The position numbers and the translations under genes were made by a program. Below are positions 21,481-35,791 of a stretch of 64,000 nucleotides of DNA, piece after piece. The DNA comes from Bacteroidota bacterium. GTDB lineage: Bacteria > Bacteroidota > Bacteroidia > Bacteroidales > UBA7960. The DNA lies in NCBI GenBank assembly GCA_007694165.1, contig RECE01000326.1, positions 25,758-89,757 of the forward strand, written 5' to 3'. The notes beneath the pieces were generated by a model. It was given only the letters and a program-made list of their open reading frames with translations. It made no database searches and had not been told where the DNA came from. Within the stretch, counting starts at the first letter, position 1; every line of letters starts with the position of its first letter.

Positions 21481-21580
21481 ATCAGACCAATAAGTGAACT
21501 AAATTTTTCTTTGATGAAACTTTCATGAGCACTTTACGCTGCAATGATAATGAACCCAGCGCAGTGAACTCATGAACACC
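21481..21580. repeat. Intergenic palindromic element, copy A
   Basis: Imperfect hairpin: TTCATGAG-CACT..CGCTG (21522-21541) pairs with CAGCGCAGTGAACTCATGAA (21557-21576); upstream 60 bp aligns without gaps to 63842-63901. Confidence 0.6.
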
Positions 21581-21692
21581 AAGGATTTTACTTAAATTGC
21601 GAAAAAATGCAAAAGTCATTCAGGCAGCAATTTAATAACAACTATAACTGATATTTTTAATTTATTTTATTGCCGAAAGAAATAGATTTGCC

Positions 21693-25596
<3,904 letters not shown>

Positions 25597-25604
<8 letters not shown>

Positions 25605-27024
25605 CGTGAAACACATACTTGTAATTGAAGATAACGCCGGGGTTGCTGAACTGATTAGTGAAAAACTCCACGAGTGCGGCTATACAACCTTTATTGCATC
25701 CAACGGTAAAGCGGCGCTGTCTTACCTTAAGGAGGGAAAAGCAGATATGGTGATTCTGGACTATTCGCTGCCCGACATGGATGGGAAGGAAATTATTGCC
25801 GCAGTAAAGGCCGCCAATATTGTTATGCCTCCCTTTATTGTGTCAACCGGCAGGGGTGATGAACAGCTTGCTGTGGATATGATGAAGCTTGGTGCCTATG
25901 ATTACATGATCAAAGACAAAAGCCTCATCAGTCGTTTACCTGAGACTTTGGGCCGGCTTGGGCATGAAATTCATAGAGATGAAGAGCTTCGCAAGGCTCA
26001 ACTTGCCCTGCGGGAGAGCGAAGAAAGATTCAGGAATTTCGTAGAAAAGGCCACCGATTTTTTTGTGAAACTATCCGTTGATGGTCAAATAATCTATTCC
26101 TCCCCCAATTGGCAGCGGCATATGGGTTTGTCTCCTGAAGAGCTCTCACGGATTACTATCTTTGATCTGGTACACCCTGATGATAAACCAAGGATGGAAA
26201 AACAAATGATCGAAATTGTTCAAGCAAAAAGTTCGCATTTTGCTGCTGAGTACAGGGTGCAGCATAAAAACGGAGAATGGAAATGCCACGAAGTTAAAGG
26301 GTATTCTGTCAAAGAAAATAATATCTTTTTTGTCAACTGTATTGCCAGAGATGTAACAGAAGAGAGAATGGCAGTGAAAAAACTTGCCAGGGCAGTGTTC
26401 AGAGCAGAAGAACAGGAGAAAAATAAGTTTGCGGAGGTGTTGCATGAGGGCATTGGCCCATTGGTTTCTGCTATTAAAATGTCTATGGAGCGGATTAGAT
26501 CTATGGGAAAATTTGATGAAAAGCAGATTAAAGTTATTGATTACTGCAATGATCTTGTAGATGATGCCGTAACCAGCGTGCGGAATCTTGCCAATGACCT
26601 CAGGCCCAATCTAATCAATGACTTCGGACTCGTAAAGGCCATTTCCTCCCATATCAACAAGCTGAAAGAGCAGTCGGGTCCTGATGTAAAGTTTCTGGTT
26701 GCTGACAATATTCCGGAACTGGATAAGGAAATTAGCATTATCCTCTATCGGGTCCTTACCAGGCTTATTGCCAACTCTGTTAAATATTCAAAAGCCGACC
26801 GCATTCAGCTGGAGTTAAAAATGAAAGATTCCCTTCTGGTAATAGAATATTCAGACAACGGAGAAGGTTTTTCACGAAAAGTAACACCGAAAGACAAAAT
26901 AAAAGAACTGAATGTAAATATGGAAAGTATGAAAAACCGCATAGATTCATTAAACGGAACTGTGGTTTTTCAAAATGATGCTCCTGGTGAAAACCTGAAA
27001 ATTGTAATTCCTCTTGTGCATTAG
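25597..27024 (+). CDS. Receiver-PAS-histidine kinase (HisKA_3/HATPase-like)
   Basis: N-terminal REC (ILVIEDNAGVAELI...MVILDYSLPDMDG), PAS, FAEVLHEGIGPLVSAIKMSMERI dimerisation helix, SDNGEGF ATPase motif. ATG at 25597 overlaps the upstream stop (ATGACTAG). Confidence 0.9.
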
Positions 27025-27176
27025 TGTTTTGCATCCTTCTTTTTTAGCCTTCTCAGAACTCGGCCAATCCCCCCATTATATATTTTATGAAAAGGTAAAT
27101 AAAGATTTGTTGAGTGGGGCAAAAATTGTAATTTTATAATTATTATACCTTGTTCTTAACTTAAAGTATTCTGATT

Positions 27177-30100
27177 GTGCTGAGAGCCGAAGGATTGCCC
27201 CCGGGACTCCATAATTTCAACAATACAAAACATGCAGGTATGGGTTTCTGTGTTTATTATCGCAAAGCATTGCTCATAGGTTTTGCCCTGCTCCTCCCTT
27301 TTTTTTCTCAGGGGTCAGACAGCGTTTTGCTTTCAGGGGGATGGACAAATATGGCTTATGCCGGATATTCTCAAAGCCTTAGTAATTTGTTAAATGCAAC
27401 ACTTGCCTATTCTAAACCTTTTTACCAAAACATGTGGTTCTATTTAGGAGGTGTTTTATTGGCAATTCTGCTCATAATAGCATACAGGCAAAGCCGGAAA
27501 CTACTATTAAGAGCAAGGGAGTTAAAGTTTCGTGGAGGCATTCTGGAGTCTGCCAACACCATGCTTGAAGAGCTTCTGGAAGACCGCAGGAAAGCAGAAA
27601 TTACCATCAAAGAAAGTGAAGAAGCTTTTAAGAGTTTGTTTCTGCAATCAACCGACCCTATTTCCCTTATCAAAAACCACCGTTTTATCGATTGCAATCC
27701 TTCTTCGCTTAAATTCCTGGGATTGACAAGAAAAGAGGAGTTTATTAATAAAACACCGTGGGAGATTTCCCCTCACCTGCAGCCGGATGGACAAAGATCT
27801 GATGAGAAAATGAGGGTCCTCATTGCTGATGCCCTGAGAAAAGGTAACCTTCAGTTTGAATGGATGCATCTGCGGTCTGATGGAGAAGGAATCCTTCTGG
27901 AAGTAGTGATGACACTCATACATTACAAAGGAGAGAGAGTTCTGCATGTTAGCTGGCGTGATATTACCCAGCGCAAAAAGGCAGAACAGAATCTTAAGGA
28001 AAGTGAAGAACGTTACCGTTTGCTGGTTGACAACCAGACAGACTTGATTGTTAAGGTTGACAATGAAGGACGTTTTCTTTTCGTAAGTCCTTCTTACTGC
28101 AGGTTGTTTGGCAAAACTACTGATGACCTTATTGGAAAAACATTTCTGCCACTGGTGCATCCCGATGACAGGGAAGCCACAAATAAAGCCATGGAAAAAC
28201 TCTATGCACCCCCATATCATTGTTATATAGAACAACGTGCCATGACAATAGATGGCTGGAGGTGGATATCATGGGTAGATACTGCCGTTGTTGGTGAGGA
28301 CGGGGAAGTAAAGGAAATTGTTGGTGTGGGAAGAGAAATTACCGATATTGTAAAGGCGCGGGAAGAGATAACAGAACAGAAGGATTTCATCCAAACCGTG
28401 CTCGACAATCTCCCTATCGGTGTTGCTTTGAATGCATATGATAGTGGGAAAGCATTCTACATGAACAAGAAGTTTGTGGAAATATATGGCTGGCCTGAAG
28501 AGGAGTTGAAAGATGTTGACAACTTTTTTCAATTGGTCTACCCTGATATCAACTACCGGGAGCAAATCCGCACCAGAATACTTGCAGATGTTGAAAGTGG
28601 CGATCCTGAAAGGATGCGGTGGGACAATATCGCCATTGTTACCGTAAAAGGAGAACAGAAGTTTGTCAATGCTATTAACATTCCCCTTATTAATCAAAAT
28701 ATCATGGTATCCACCGTAGTGGATAATACACAGGTATGGGAAAATGAGTCGGCCATTAAAAAGGAACGGGATAAACTTCAAATGCTGTTTTCCATTGCCC
28801 GCAAGATTGAAAAGTCAGATTCACTGGAGGAAGTGCTGCAATATACTCTTCAGCGCGTATGTGAAGATAATAGTTGGGACCTTGGAGAGGCCTGGCTGCC
28901 ATCGGAAAAAATGCAAGCGATGATTTACTCGGGATCCTATTGTGTGTCTAAAGATGAATTCGAAGGCTTTATAGAGTTAAGTCAGGATTATTCATTTCCT
29001 ATAAACATAGGGATACCGGGAAGGGTCTGGGCAAAAAAAAGCGTAGTATGGGTGAATGACCTCCAGCAGGATGAAAACTTCCTGCGGAAAAAAGAGGCAG
29101 GTACCTACAAGATTAAATCTGCAGTGGGAATACCTATTATGACTAACGATGAGGTCGTTTGTGTAATGGTGTTTTTTATGAAGCAGTTCAGAGAAAAAGA
29201 CCAGGAGTTTGTTGATCTGATAATGGGTATTGGCCTTCAGTTGGCTGAGCTTTTTCGCAGGAAAAGTATCCTTGTGGAACAGCTGAAAACTCTTGAGATG
29301 CTCCATCAAAGTGCAAAACAACTGAAACAGGCACAGAAAATTTCAAATGTGGGTAGCTGGGAACTTGATCTCAACACATCCATGGTAAAGTTTTCGGAAG
29401 AAGCAAGTAAGATTTATGGGGCAACATCCAGCGAAATGCACATCAAGGCAGTGAATGAAATGGTGGTTGAGAAATACAGAAACATGCTCAAAAATGAAAT
29501 GCAGCAACATGAACTTACCGGTAAGCCTTATGATGTTACATTCCAGATAACAAGAGCAAGCGACGGCCAGCTAAGATATATTCATTCCATGGCAGAGATG
29601 AATGTTGCAGAGAATAAGGTGGTTGGTATTATCAGGGATATTACAGAGTCAAAAACCAGTGAAAGGCTCAAACAGGAAATACTGGTGGCCAATGAGAGCG
29701 CACGGTTTAAGCAAAACTTCCTTGCTCAGATGAGTCATGAGATCAGAACCCCCTTAACAGCGATTGATGGTATGCTTGAGCTTATGGAGAATACACCACT
29801 CAACGATACCCAGAAAGATTTTCTTGATACTGTGAAATTCTCATCAGAAAACCTGCGCAATATAATTAATGAAGTTTTGGATTACTCCAGAATTGAAGCT
29901 GGTGGCATAAGGCTTAATCCTGTGGATTTTTCTTTCAGGGAGATTTTTACCAAATCAGAAAAGTTATTTCAATCCTTAGGTAAAAACAATTTCAGGTTCC
30001 TTACCAAAGGACTGGAAAACCTCCCCGAATATATACACGCCGACAAGCATCGGATTTTCCAGGTGATTTCCAATCTCATTTCCAACGCCGTAAAGTATGC

Positions 30101-30812
30101 GAGAGAGGGCGATGTGACCATGGAAATCATGCCTGTACCATCTAAAGACAATGGGCAGATGCTGTTTAAGGTTATGGTAAAAGACCAGGGGCCCGGGATT
30201 TCGGACGCCATGAAAAAGAACTTGTTCAAGCCTTTTTCGCAGATACATAATATCAGTGAGACTTATATAGAGGGGTCGGGATTGGGGTTGTCTATCTGTA
30301 AAGAGCTTGCCATATTGCTTAACGGAGAAATTGATGTTGATAGTGTACCCGGAGAAGGCAGTACTTTCTGGTTTACCTTTGCTGCTGCACAGGTGAATGA
30401 AGTAAAGAAACCTGATGAGCTGTCTGACGAAAACAAAGCTGCCAAAAAAACAGGATTACGCATATTGCTCACCGAAGACAAAGGGGTGAATCAAAAGGTA
30501 ATTTCTCTTATTCTTACCTCAATGGGGCACCGTATTGCACTGGCAAATAATGGTGAGGAAGCATTAAAGCAGTATAAGCCCGGCAATTTTGATCTCATTT
30601 TGATGGATATTCAGATGCCGGTTATGGACGGAATAACGGCAACCAAAAAACTGAAAGAACAATATTCTGACCTTCCTCCGGTTGTTGGGCTCAGTGCCAA
30701 CGCACTTCAGGGGGATCGCGAGAAATATATGGAGCAGGGTATGGATGATTACATAACCAAACCGGTAAGATCCGACGACTTCAGGCAGCTTATTGCCCGC
30801 CTTAAATGGTAG
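27177..30812 (+). CDS. Membrane hybrid histidine kinase (PAS x3, GAF, PAS, HisKA, HATPase_c, REC)
   Basis: FLAQMSHEIRTPLTAIDGM, NLISNAVKYA, GSGLGLSICKEL, receiver ILLTEDKGVNQKV...DLILMDIQMPVMDG. Start may be 27240. Confidence 0.93.
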   Translation: MLRAEGLPPGLHNFNNTKHAGMGFCVYYRKALLIGFALLLPFFSQGSDSVLLSGGWTNMAYAGYSQSLSNLLNATLAYSKPFYQNMWFYLGGVLLAILLIIAYRQSRKLLLRARELKFRGGILESANTMLEELLEDRRKAEITIKESEEAFKSLFLQSTDPISLIKNHRFIDCNPSSLKFLGLTRKEEFINKTPWEISPHLQPDGQRSDEKMRVLIADALRKGNLQFEWMHLRSDGEGILLEVVMTLIHYKGERVLHVSWRDITQRKKAEQNLKESEERYRLLVDNQTDLIVKVDNEGRFLFVSPSYCRLFGKTTDDLIGKTFLPLVHPDDREATNKAMEKLYAPPYHCYIEQRAMTIDGWRWISWVDTAVVGEDGEVKEIVGVGREITDIVKAREEITEQKDFIQTVLDNLPIGVALNAYDSGKAFYMNKKFVEIYGWPEEELKDVDNFFQLVYPDINYREQIRTRILADVESGDPERMRWDNIAIVTVKGEQKFVNAINIPLINQNIMVSTVVDNTQVWENESAIKKERDKLQMLFSIARKIEKSDSLEEVLQYTLQRVCEDNSWDLGEAWLPSEKMQAMIYSGSYCVSKDEFEGFIELSQDYSFPINIGIPGRVWAKKSVVWVNDLQQDENFLRKKEAGTYKIKSAVGIPIMTNDEVVCVMVFFMKQFREKDQEFVDLIMGIGLQLAELFRRKSILVEQLKTLEMLHQSAKQLKQAQKISNVGSWELDLNTSMVKFSEEASKIYGATSSEMHIKAVNEMVVEKYRNMLKNEMQQHELTGKPYDVTFQITRASDGQLRYIHSMAEMNVAENKVVGIIRDITESKTSERLKQEILVANESARFKQNFLAQMSHEIRTPLTAIDGMLELMENTPLNDTQKDFLDTVKFSSENLRNIINEVLDYSRIEAGGIRLNPVDFSFREIFTKSEKLFQSLGKNNFRFLTKGLENLPEYIHADKHRIFQVISNLISNAVKYAREGDVTMEIMPVPSKDNGQMLFKVMVKDQGPGISDAMKKNLFKPFSQIHNISETYIEGSGLGLSICKELAILLNGEIDVDSVPGEGSTFWFTFAAAQVNEVKKPDELSDENKAAKKTGLRILLTEDKGVNQKVISLILTSMGHRIALANNGEEALKQYKPGNFDLILMDIQMPVMDGITATKKLKEQYSDLPPVVGLSANALQGDREKYMEQGMDDYITKPVRSDDFRQLIARLKW

Positions 30813-30842
30813 ATTCATTGATTGGAAAGAAATTAAAATCTT

Positions 30843-32216
30843 ATGGAAAGTACCCGGAAAGTGTTTACTTTAACCGAATTGGGAAAAAGTATCAGGTCTG
30901 TTATTGAACACAGCTACACTTCAACTTACTGGATTAAAGCCGAAATAGCTAAACTCAATTATTACCCCCGCAGCGGACATTGTTATCCGGAATTGGTGGA
31001 CAAGTCTGGAAACGTTATTCAGGCTCAGATGCGGGCGGTTATATGGGCTGCTGACTATAAAATGATCAACAGGCAGTTTACTGCTGCGGCTGGTGAGCCT
31101 CTTCGGGAGGGGATGTCAATTCTTTTCAGGGCCTCTTTGGGCTTTCATCCTGTTTATGGTTTGTCTTTGCAAATATGGGAGGTGGAGCTGGCTTTTACCC
31201 TGGGCGAAATGGCCATGGAAAAAACCCGTAACATCGAAAAACTGAAAAAAGAAGGGGTTTTCAATACTAACAAAGCCCTTTCCATGCCTCTTTTGCCCAA
31301 ACGAATAGCCGTTATTTCGGTTGAAACCAGCAAAGGGTACAGCGATTTTTTGAAAATTCTCAGCGGCCAGGCCGAAAAGTATGCATGGTGGCATTTCTTG
31401 TTTCCATCCGTTTTGCAGGGAGACAAAGCAGCCGAAGGGATTATTTCTCAATTGCGCATTATCAGAAAAGCAAAACAAAGGTTTGATATGATTGCTATAA
31501 TAAGGGGAGGGGGAGGTGATATAGGGCTTAATTGTTATGATGACTATCAACTTGCCAAAGAAATTGCCACTTCCCCTTTGCCGGTTATCACAGGTATCGG
31601 TCATGCAACCAATGAAACCATTGCAGAAATGGTAGCGTGGTCCAACAAAATCACCCCTACCGATGTGGCCTATTTCATTGTGGAACAATTTAAAACTTTC
31701 GAACAACGTATTGAGAATGCTTCACGGGCAATGCGCTCAAAAACCCTTAGCCTGCTTGCTTTTCAGAATAATATCCTGGACCATCTCAGCAACAGCACAG
31801 CCAGAAACCCTGCTTACCTGATAGCCTCCCAAAAGAACAAACTTGATTCCATCACTTCTTCTTTGTTGCGCGATACGCGGGCAATGCAACAGGTTCACAA
31901 AGATAACCTGCACGACAAAGCCCTCAAAATGTCGTTGATAATCCCCAGGCTGCTTTTTAAAGTACAGTGTGATGTTGATAACCATCAAATAAGGCTTTCT
32001 ACGCTGGCAAAGCAGTTTTTTGTCAAAGAAAACAGTCTGATTGAAAACCTTCAAACGAAAAGAGAACTTCTGGATCCGTTGAATGTGCTCAAAAGGGGCT
32101 ATTCCATTACACTGCATAATGGGAAAAGCCTGAAAAAAGCAACAGATGTAAAAGAAGGCGACGAACTTGTAACCCGCCTCAGTGAGGGATCCTTAAAAAC
32201 AAGAGTAATCGGGTGA
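30843..32216 (+). CDS. xseA: Exodeoxyribonuclease VII large subunit
   Basis: N-terminal OB fold (YWIKAEIAKLNYYPRSGHCYPELVDK), RIAVISVETSKGYSDF, IIRGGGGDIGLNCYDDYQLAKEIATSPLPVITGIGHATNETIAE. Confidence 0.95.
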   Translation: MESTRKVFTLTELGKSIRSVIEHSYTSTYWIKAEIAKLNYYPRSGHCYPELVDKSGNVIQAQMRAVIWAADYKMINRQFTAAAGEPLREGMSILFRASLGFHPVYGLSLQIWEVELAFTLGEMAMEKTRNIEKLKKEGVFNTNKALSMPLLPKRIAVISVETSKGYSDFLKILSGQAEKYAWWHFLFPSVLQGDKAAEGIISQLRIIRKAKQRFDMIAIIRGGGGDIGLNCYDDYQLAKEIATSPLPVITGIGHATNETIAEMVAWSNKITPTDVAYFIVEQFKTFEQRIENASRAMRSKTLSLLAFQNNILDHLSNSTARNPAYLIASQKNKLDSITSSLLRDTRAMQQVHKDNLHDKALKMSLIIPRLLFKVQCDVDNHQIRLSTLAKQFFVKENSLIENLQTKRELLDPLNVLKRGYSITLHNGKSLKKATDVKEGDELVTRLSEGSLKTRVIG

Positions 32217-32223
32217 GAAGGCT

Positions 32224-33180
32224 TTAATGGTTGAGATCTTCGGGTTTTACAATACCGAATCGTTCATTTTTGTAATCAAAAATCATGATGTAGTCCCTGA
32301 AAAATGCCTGGGAAATTTTGCCTCTTATACCCGAGGGTGCCCGCTCGCCCGAATGATAAACATTGTAGTCTGCCAGAGGCATTCCTTTAAAAAGCATGGT
32401 GATCTCGGGTGCAAATCCTTTCAGTTCCACAAACTCATTTTGCATGGTAACGTGCATAAGTTTTTCCGGGGCCTCTCTGGTAGAGACAATTTGGCGAAAC
32501 GTTCGATTTTGGAATACAACCAGTGCCGGACGCGATGAACCGTCGAAAAACATTTCTGTCTCACGTCCCGCAATTGTGACTGGGATTACCAAAAGTCCTG
32601 CTTCAACTTTCATGGGTACGAATAGTACGTGCTGCTCTATGGATGCGGGAAGTTCTTCAACGCTGGCAAAACGCTCTCCCTGGTTATCTATCAGTAGAAT
32701 CTTTCTATTGCGGTGAAACAAACCAAAGCCCAGCTCTCCTTTTATCCTGTTTTCTCTTGCAGATTCTTCGGTAGTGATTATCCTCATGTTATCTTCTCCC
32801 AGTAGTTGCCTGTTGATACTTATTTCCAGATCCCTGAGAACTTGTTCGCGCATGGTACTTATCCTTTGCACACTTTCTGTTCGGGTTGCAAAAGCCGGGT
32901 TGCGGTAAACCATGTTGTCATAACCATAGTCGTATAAAAGACTAAAAGGATTGCTGAGGGTAAGAATAAAGGTCTGCACTTCCGGAATCCCTCCCACGTG
33001 AAAATTGGCAACCATTACCTGGTTGGGGGTATCGTGGAAGTAATTGTTGGTTTGGGTGTGCCATTCAAATTTGTGCCAGTTAACCTTGTTTTGAGCTTCA
33101 CCAGTTGCATTGGAAGCAGCAGAATTCATATTGCCTGACAGGCAAACCCCTATTGTAAGACACGTCAGCAGATTTTTCAT
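32224..33180 (-). CDS. Secreted aspartyl-protease-fold (retropepsin/pepsin-like, two-lobe) protein, degenerate active sites
   Basis: Signal peptide; C-lobe LVIPVTIAGRETEMFFDGSSRPALV ... GIRGKISQAFFRDYIMIFDYKNERFGIV resembles the D[TS]G ... hGxxFh...hhDyxxxRh pattern of bacterial aspartyl proteases. Confidence 0.6.
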   Translation of the reverse strand: MKNLLTCLTIGVCLSGNMNSAASNATGEAQNKVNWHKFEWHTQTNNYFHDTPNQVMVANFHVGGIPEVQTFILTLSNPFSLLYDYGYDNMVYRNPAFATRTESVQRISTMREQVLRDLEISINRQLLGEDNMRIITTEESARENRIKGELGFGLFHRNRKILLIDNQGERFASVEELPASIEQHVLFVPMKVEAGLLVIPVTIAGRETEMFFDGSSRPALVVFQNRTFRQIVSTREAPEKLMHVTMQNEFVELKGFAPEITMLFKGMPLADYNVYHSGERAPSGIRGKISQAFFRDYIMIFDYKNERFGIVKPEDLNH

Positions 33181-33444
33181 GTGTTTAGAGTTTGGTTTAA
33201 AATGGCCACCTGGAAGCTCCTTTTAGATTATTCTTCGGTATTGTTAAAGACGTTGCCACGGAGATTTCATTATGGGTTTTTTTGGTTTTTGTAAAAATGG
33301 TTTCGTGGTTGTACGATTATTTTAACATAAGGTTGCAAAATGTTGTGATTCAGTGTTATCCTTATTCTAATTATCCTTTCATCATGCAAAGGTTCAGAAT
33401 GGTGTACAATGTTTTTTTCAACCACTTTAATTTTGGGCGCAAAA

Positions 33445-33473
33445 AAAAAGCTATCCGGGGAGGATAGCTTTTT
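33445..33473 (-). terminator. Terminator for the M16 operon (possibly bidirectional)
   Basis: AAAAAGCTATCC-GGGGA-GGATAGCTTTTT, flanked by A/T runs; lies just downstream of the minus-strand gene ending at 33496. Confidence 0.88.
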
Positions 33474-33495
33474 CAATGGTTTGTGGGTAAAGTAT

Positions 33496-35631
33496 TTAGT
33501 TGATCAAAAACTTCTCTTTTTCGATACCTGAATTGATTTCAATTTCAGTTACTTTCATTTCAATAACCTGACCACCGGCCTGTTGTGTAATCAAACGTGG
33601 AAACTTAAGCTCGAATGACTCAACAGGGGTTTTGGCTCCAAACAAGCGCGCGAAAAACGAAGGTCTTTTCCCTTCTTTTTCAATTACAAGTGGTTGATAG
33701 TCATCATACAAAGCGGTTCCCATTTCTGATTCAGAACGGATTTTTAACCCTGTTTGATAGTCGTAAAACTCACGTGATCTTTGCCCTTCAGGAGAAATAA
33801 CCAATACCCTGTAAGCTCTCTTACCTTCAAGATTGGCAATTCCCTCCAGTGATTTTTCTATACCATAATCAGCATAGTTCATTTCAGCATTCATAATAGC
33901 CTGCATTTTCATGGTTTCGAACTCGGGGCCTTCTGTAAACTGCTGGCTACCCATCATGCCTGTCATGGCTGCGGTATTGCCGTCAAAAATCTGTGCCTGA
34001 ACCACATTTCCTCCAAAAATTGTTTCTACCCTGAGTTTATTGGGTGCTTTCTGGTATTGCTTAATGGTAGCTTTCTGTCCCATCATTTCAATTTCAATTA
34101 CCTGCTTGAGGTCATTGATTTTGTTGAAGCTTTCTTTCCCTCCGATGGCATTAAAATATTTGTTAAGTACGGTTTGCACGGTTACATTGGCAGGAGCTTC
34201 TTCCAGTTCGGGAGCTACAAAGGGCTGGCCAAAAGCATCAAAAAACTCAACTGTGCCGGTAGCACTGAATCGTTCAAGTGTTTCGGGTACTTCATCCATG
34301 CTTCCGGCAACAACGATAATTGCATTGTTGGGCTTGAGGTACTTTTGTGCCATTTGCTGCACATCCTCGATGTTCACAGCTTCCAGCCTGGTAAGGTAAT
34401 TGGCATAATAGTCTTCAGGAAGATCATACCTTTTGATATTGAGGGCAAAGTTAGCAATGGTTCTTGGGCTCTCCAGGGAGCGGGCAAACTGACCTGTCAT
34501 GTAGTTTTTTACCAGCTCGATATCCCTTTCAGATACAGGCTCATTGATGAGTTTCTCCATTTCTCCAAGAATCTCTACCACTGTGCTGTCAGTCACGCTG
34601 TTGCGCACTTCGGTTGAAGCGATAAACCGGCTTACCAGCCTGTCGGTAGAAATGTTGGACCGTGCCCCGTAGGTATACCCTTTGTCTTCGCGAAGGTTTT
34701 GCATCAGCCTTCCGGAAAACACTCCACCACCAAGTATTCCATTCATAACGCTAACACTGATGGCATCTTCATGCCCTACGGGCAGCACTACAGGGTAAGT
34801 TATCTGAACCACACTTTGAGAAGCGCCGGTTCTTTCTGCAAAAGCAACTCTTCTGCCTTCGGGAGCAACAGGGGTGGGGTAAGTGTGACGGGGAACATCG
34901 CCTCTTTGCCAGCTGCTGAAGTATTTATTCATTAATGTTTTGGCTTCTGTAACATCGATATCGCCAACGATTACCATGTAGCCTGCATTGGGCTTCCAGT
35001 AGGTGTTGTAATAATCCTTCAGAAGGTCTACCGTAATGTTGTCAAGGGTTTCTTCTGTAAGAACTTCACCGTAAGGATGATCAGAACCGTAGGTCTGGGT
35101 AAGAGAAACGTTGCGAGCAATAGCATTTCCATCCGTTTTAATGGTTTGAAGTCCTGAACGGGCCTGATTGATGCGTCTTTCAAGCTCTTCTACAGGGAAG
35201 ATGGGATTGAGCAATACGTCGGACATCAGATCAAGCAAGGTGCCTTTGTGGCGAGTTAGTGAAGAGCCGAACATGCCGGTAGAGTAGGTGGAAAGGTTGG
35301 CACCAATAAAGTCTGCCGCCTCATCAATTTCTGCTTTTTTTCGGTTGGTCGTTCCTTCTCTCATCAGCTGCCCTGCAAAGTCGATGTAACCTTTTGCCTC
35401 TCCTTCCAGAATTGGGTCGATGTCCAGGGTAAGCTGAAATGAAACAACAGGTACATTGCGGTTTTCCACTACGATTACCTGGAGTCCGTTTTCCATGGTA
35501 AAACTTTCGAAATCTCCCAGTTGAATAACCGGAGCTGGACCTGGCTCAGGGCGCTGGCTTCTGTCTAACTGTGCACTTACTGTTAAAACAGCAAGGAAAC
35601 TGAAAATAAATATTGAAATGATTTTTTTCAT
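33496..35631 (-). CDS. M16 family peptidase homologue, apparently non-catalytic subunit
   Basis: M16 domain architecture (GDIDVTEAKTLMNKYF, Y/R-rich GGGVFSGRLMQNLREDKGYTYGARS) but no HxxEH at the expected position (GYIDFAGQLMREG). Confidence 0.9.
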   Translation of the reverse strand: MKKIISIFIFSFLAVLTVSAQLDRSQRPEPGPAPVIQLGDFESFTMENGLQVIVVENRNVPVVSFQLTLDIDPILEGEAKGYIDFAGQLMREGTTNRKKAEIDEAADFIGANLSTYSTGMFGSSLTRHKGTLLDLMSDVLLNPIFPVEELERRINQARSGLQTIKTDGNAIARNVSLTQTYGSDHPYGEVLTEETLDNITVDLLKDYYNTYWKPNAGYMVIVGDIDVTEAKTLMNKYFSSWQRGDVPRHTYPTPVAPEGRRVAFAERTGASQSVVQITYPVVLPVGHEDAISVSVMNGILGGGVFSGRLMQNLREDKGYTYGARSNISTDRLVSRFIASTEVRNSVTDSTVVEILGEMEKLINEPVSERDIELVKNYMTGQFARSLESPRTIANFALNIKRYDLPEDYYANYLTRLEAVNIEDVQQMAQKYLKPNNAIIVVAGSMDEVPETLERFSATGTVEFFDAFGQPFVAPELEEAPANVTVQTVLNKYFNAIGGKESFNKINDLKQVIEIEMMGQKATIKQYQKAPNKLRVETIFGGNVVQAQIFDGNTAAMTGMMGSQQFTEGPEFETMKMQAIMNAEMNYADYGIEKSLEGIANLEGKRAYRVLVISPEGQRSREFYDYQTGLKIRSESEMGTALYDDYQPLVIEKEGKRPSFFARLFGAKTPVESFELKFPRLITQQAGGQVIEMKVTEIEINSGIEKEKFLIN

Positions 35632-35791
35632 GATAATGTTTCTTTTTTCCTGCAGAGGGTTTTTCCCGGGTTTGTTCTCTTGAGAAGCTTTGTGTTATTG
35701 GGGTAAACCGCTCTGTTTTATCGGGGTTTATTGACTTTTTTTAGATCTGAATGGATTGAAAAAGTGGTTTGTAAAACAGAAGGATTGCTTA

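Noticed and set aside
27648-28781. Antisense ORFs of 170-195 aa
   Set aside because: Opposite strand of a hybrid histidine kinase; no domain content.
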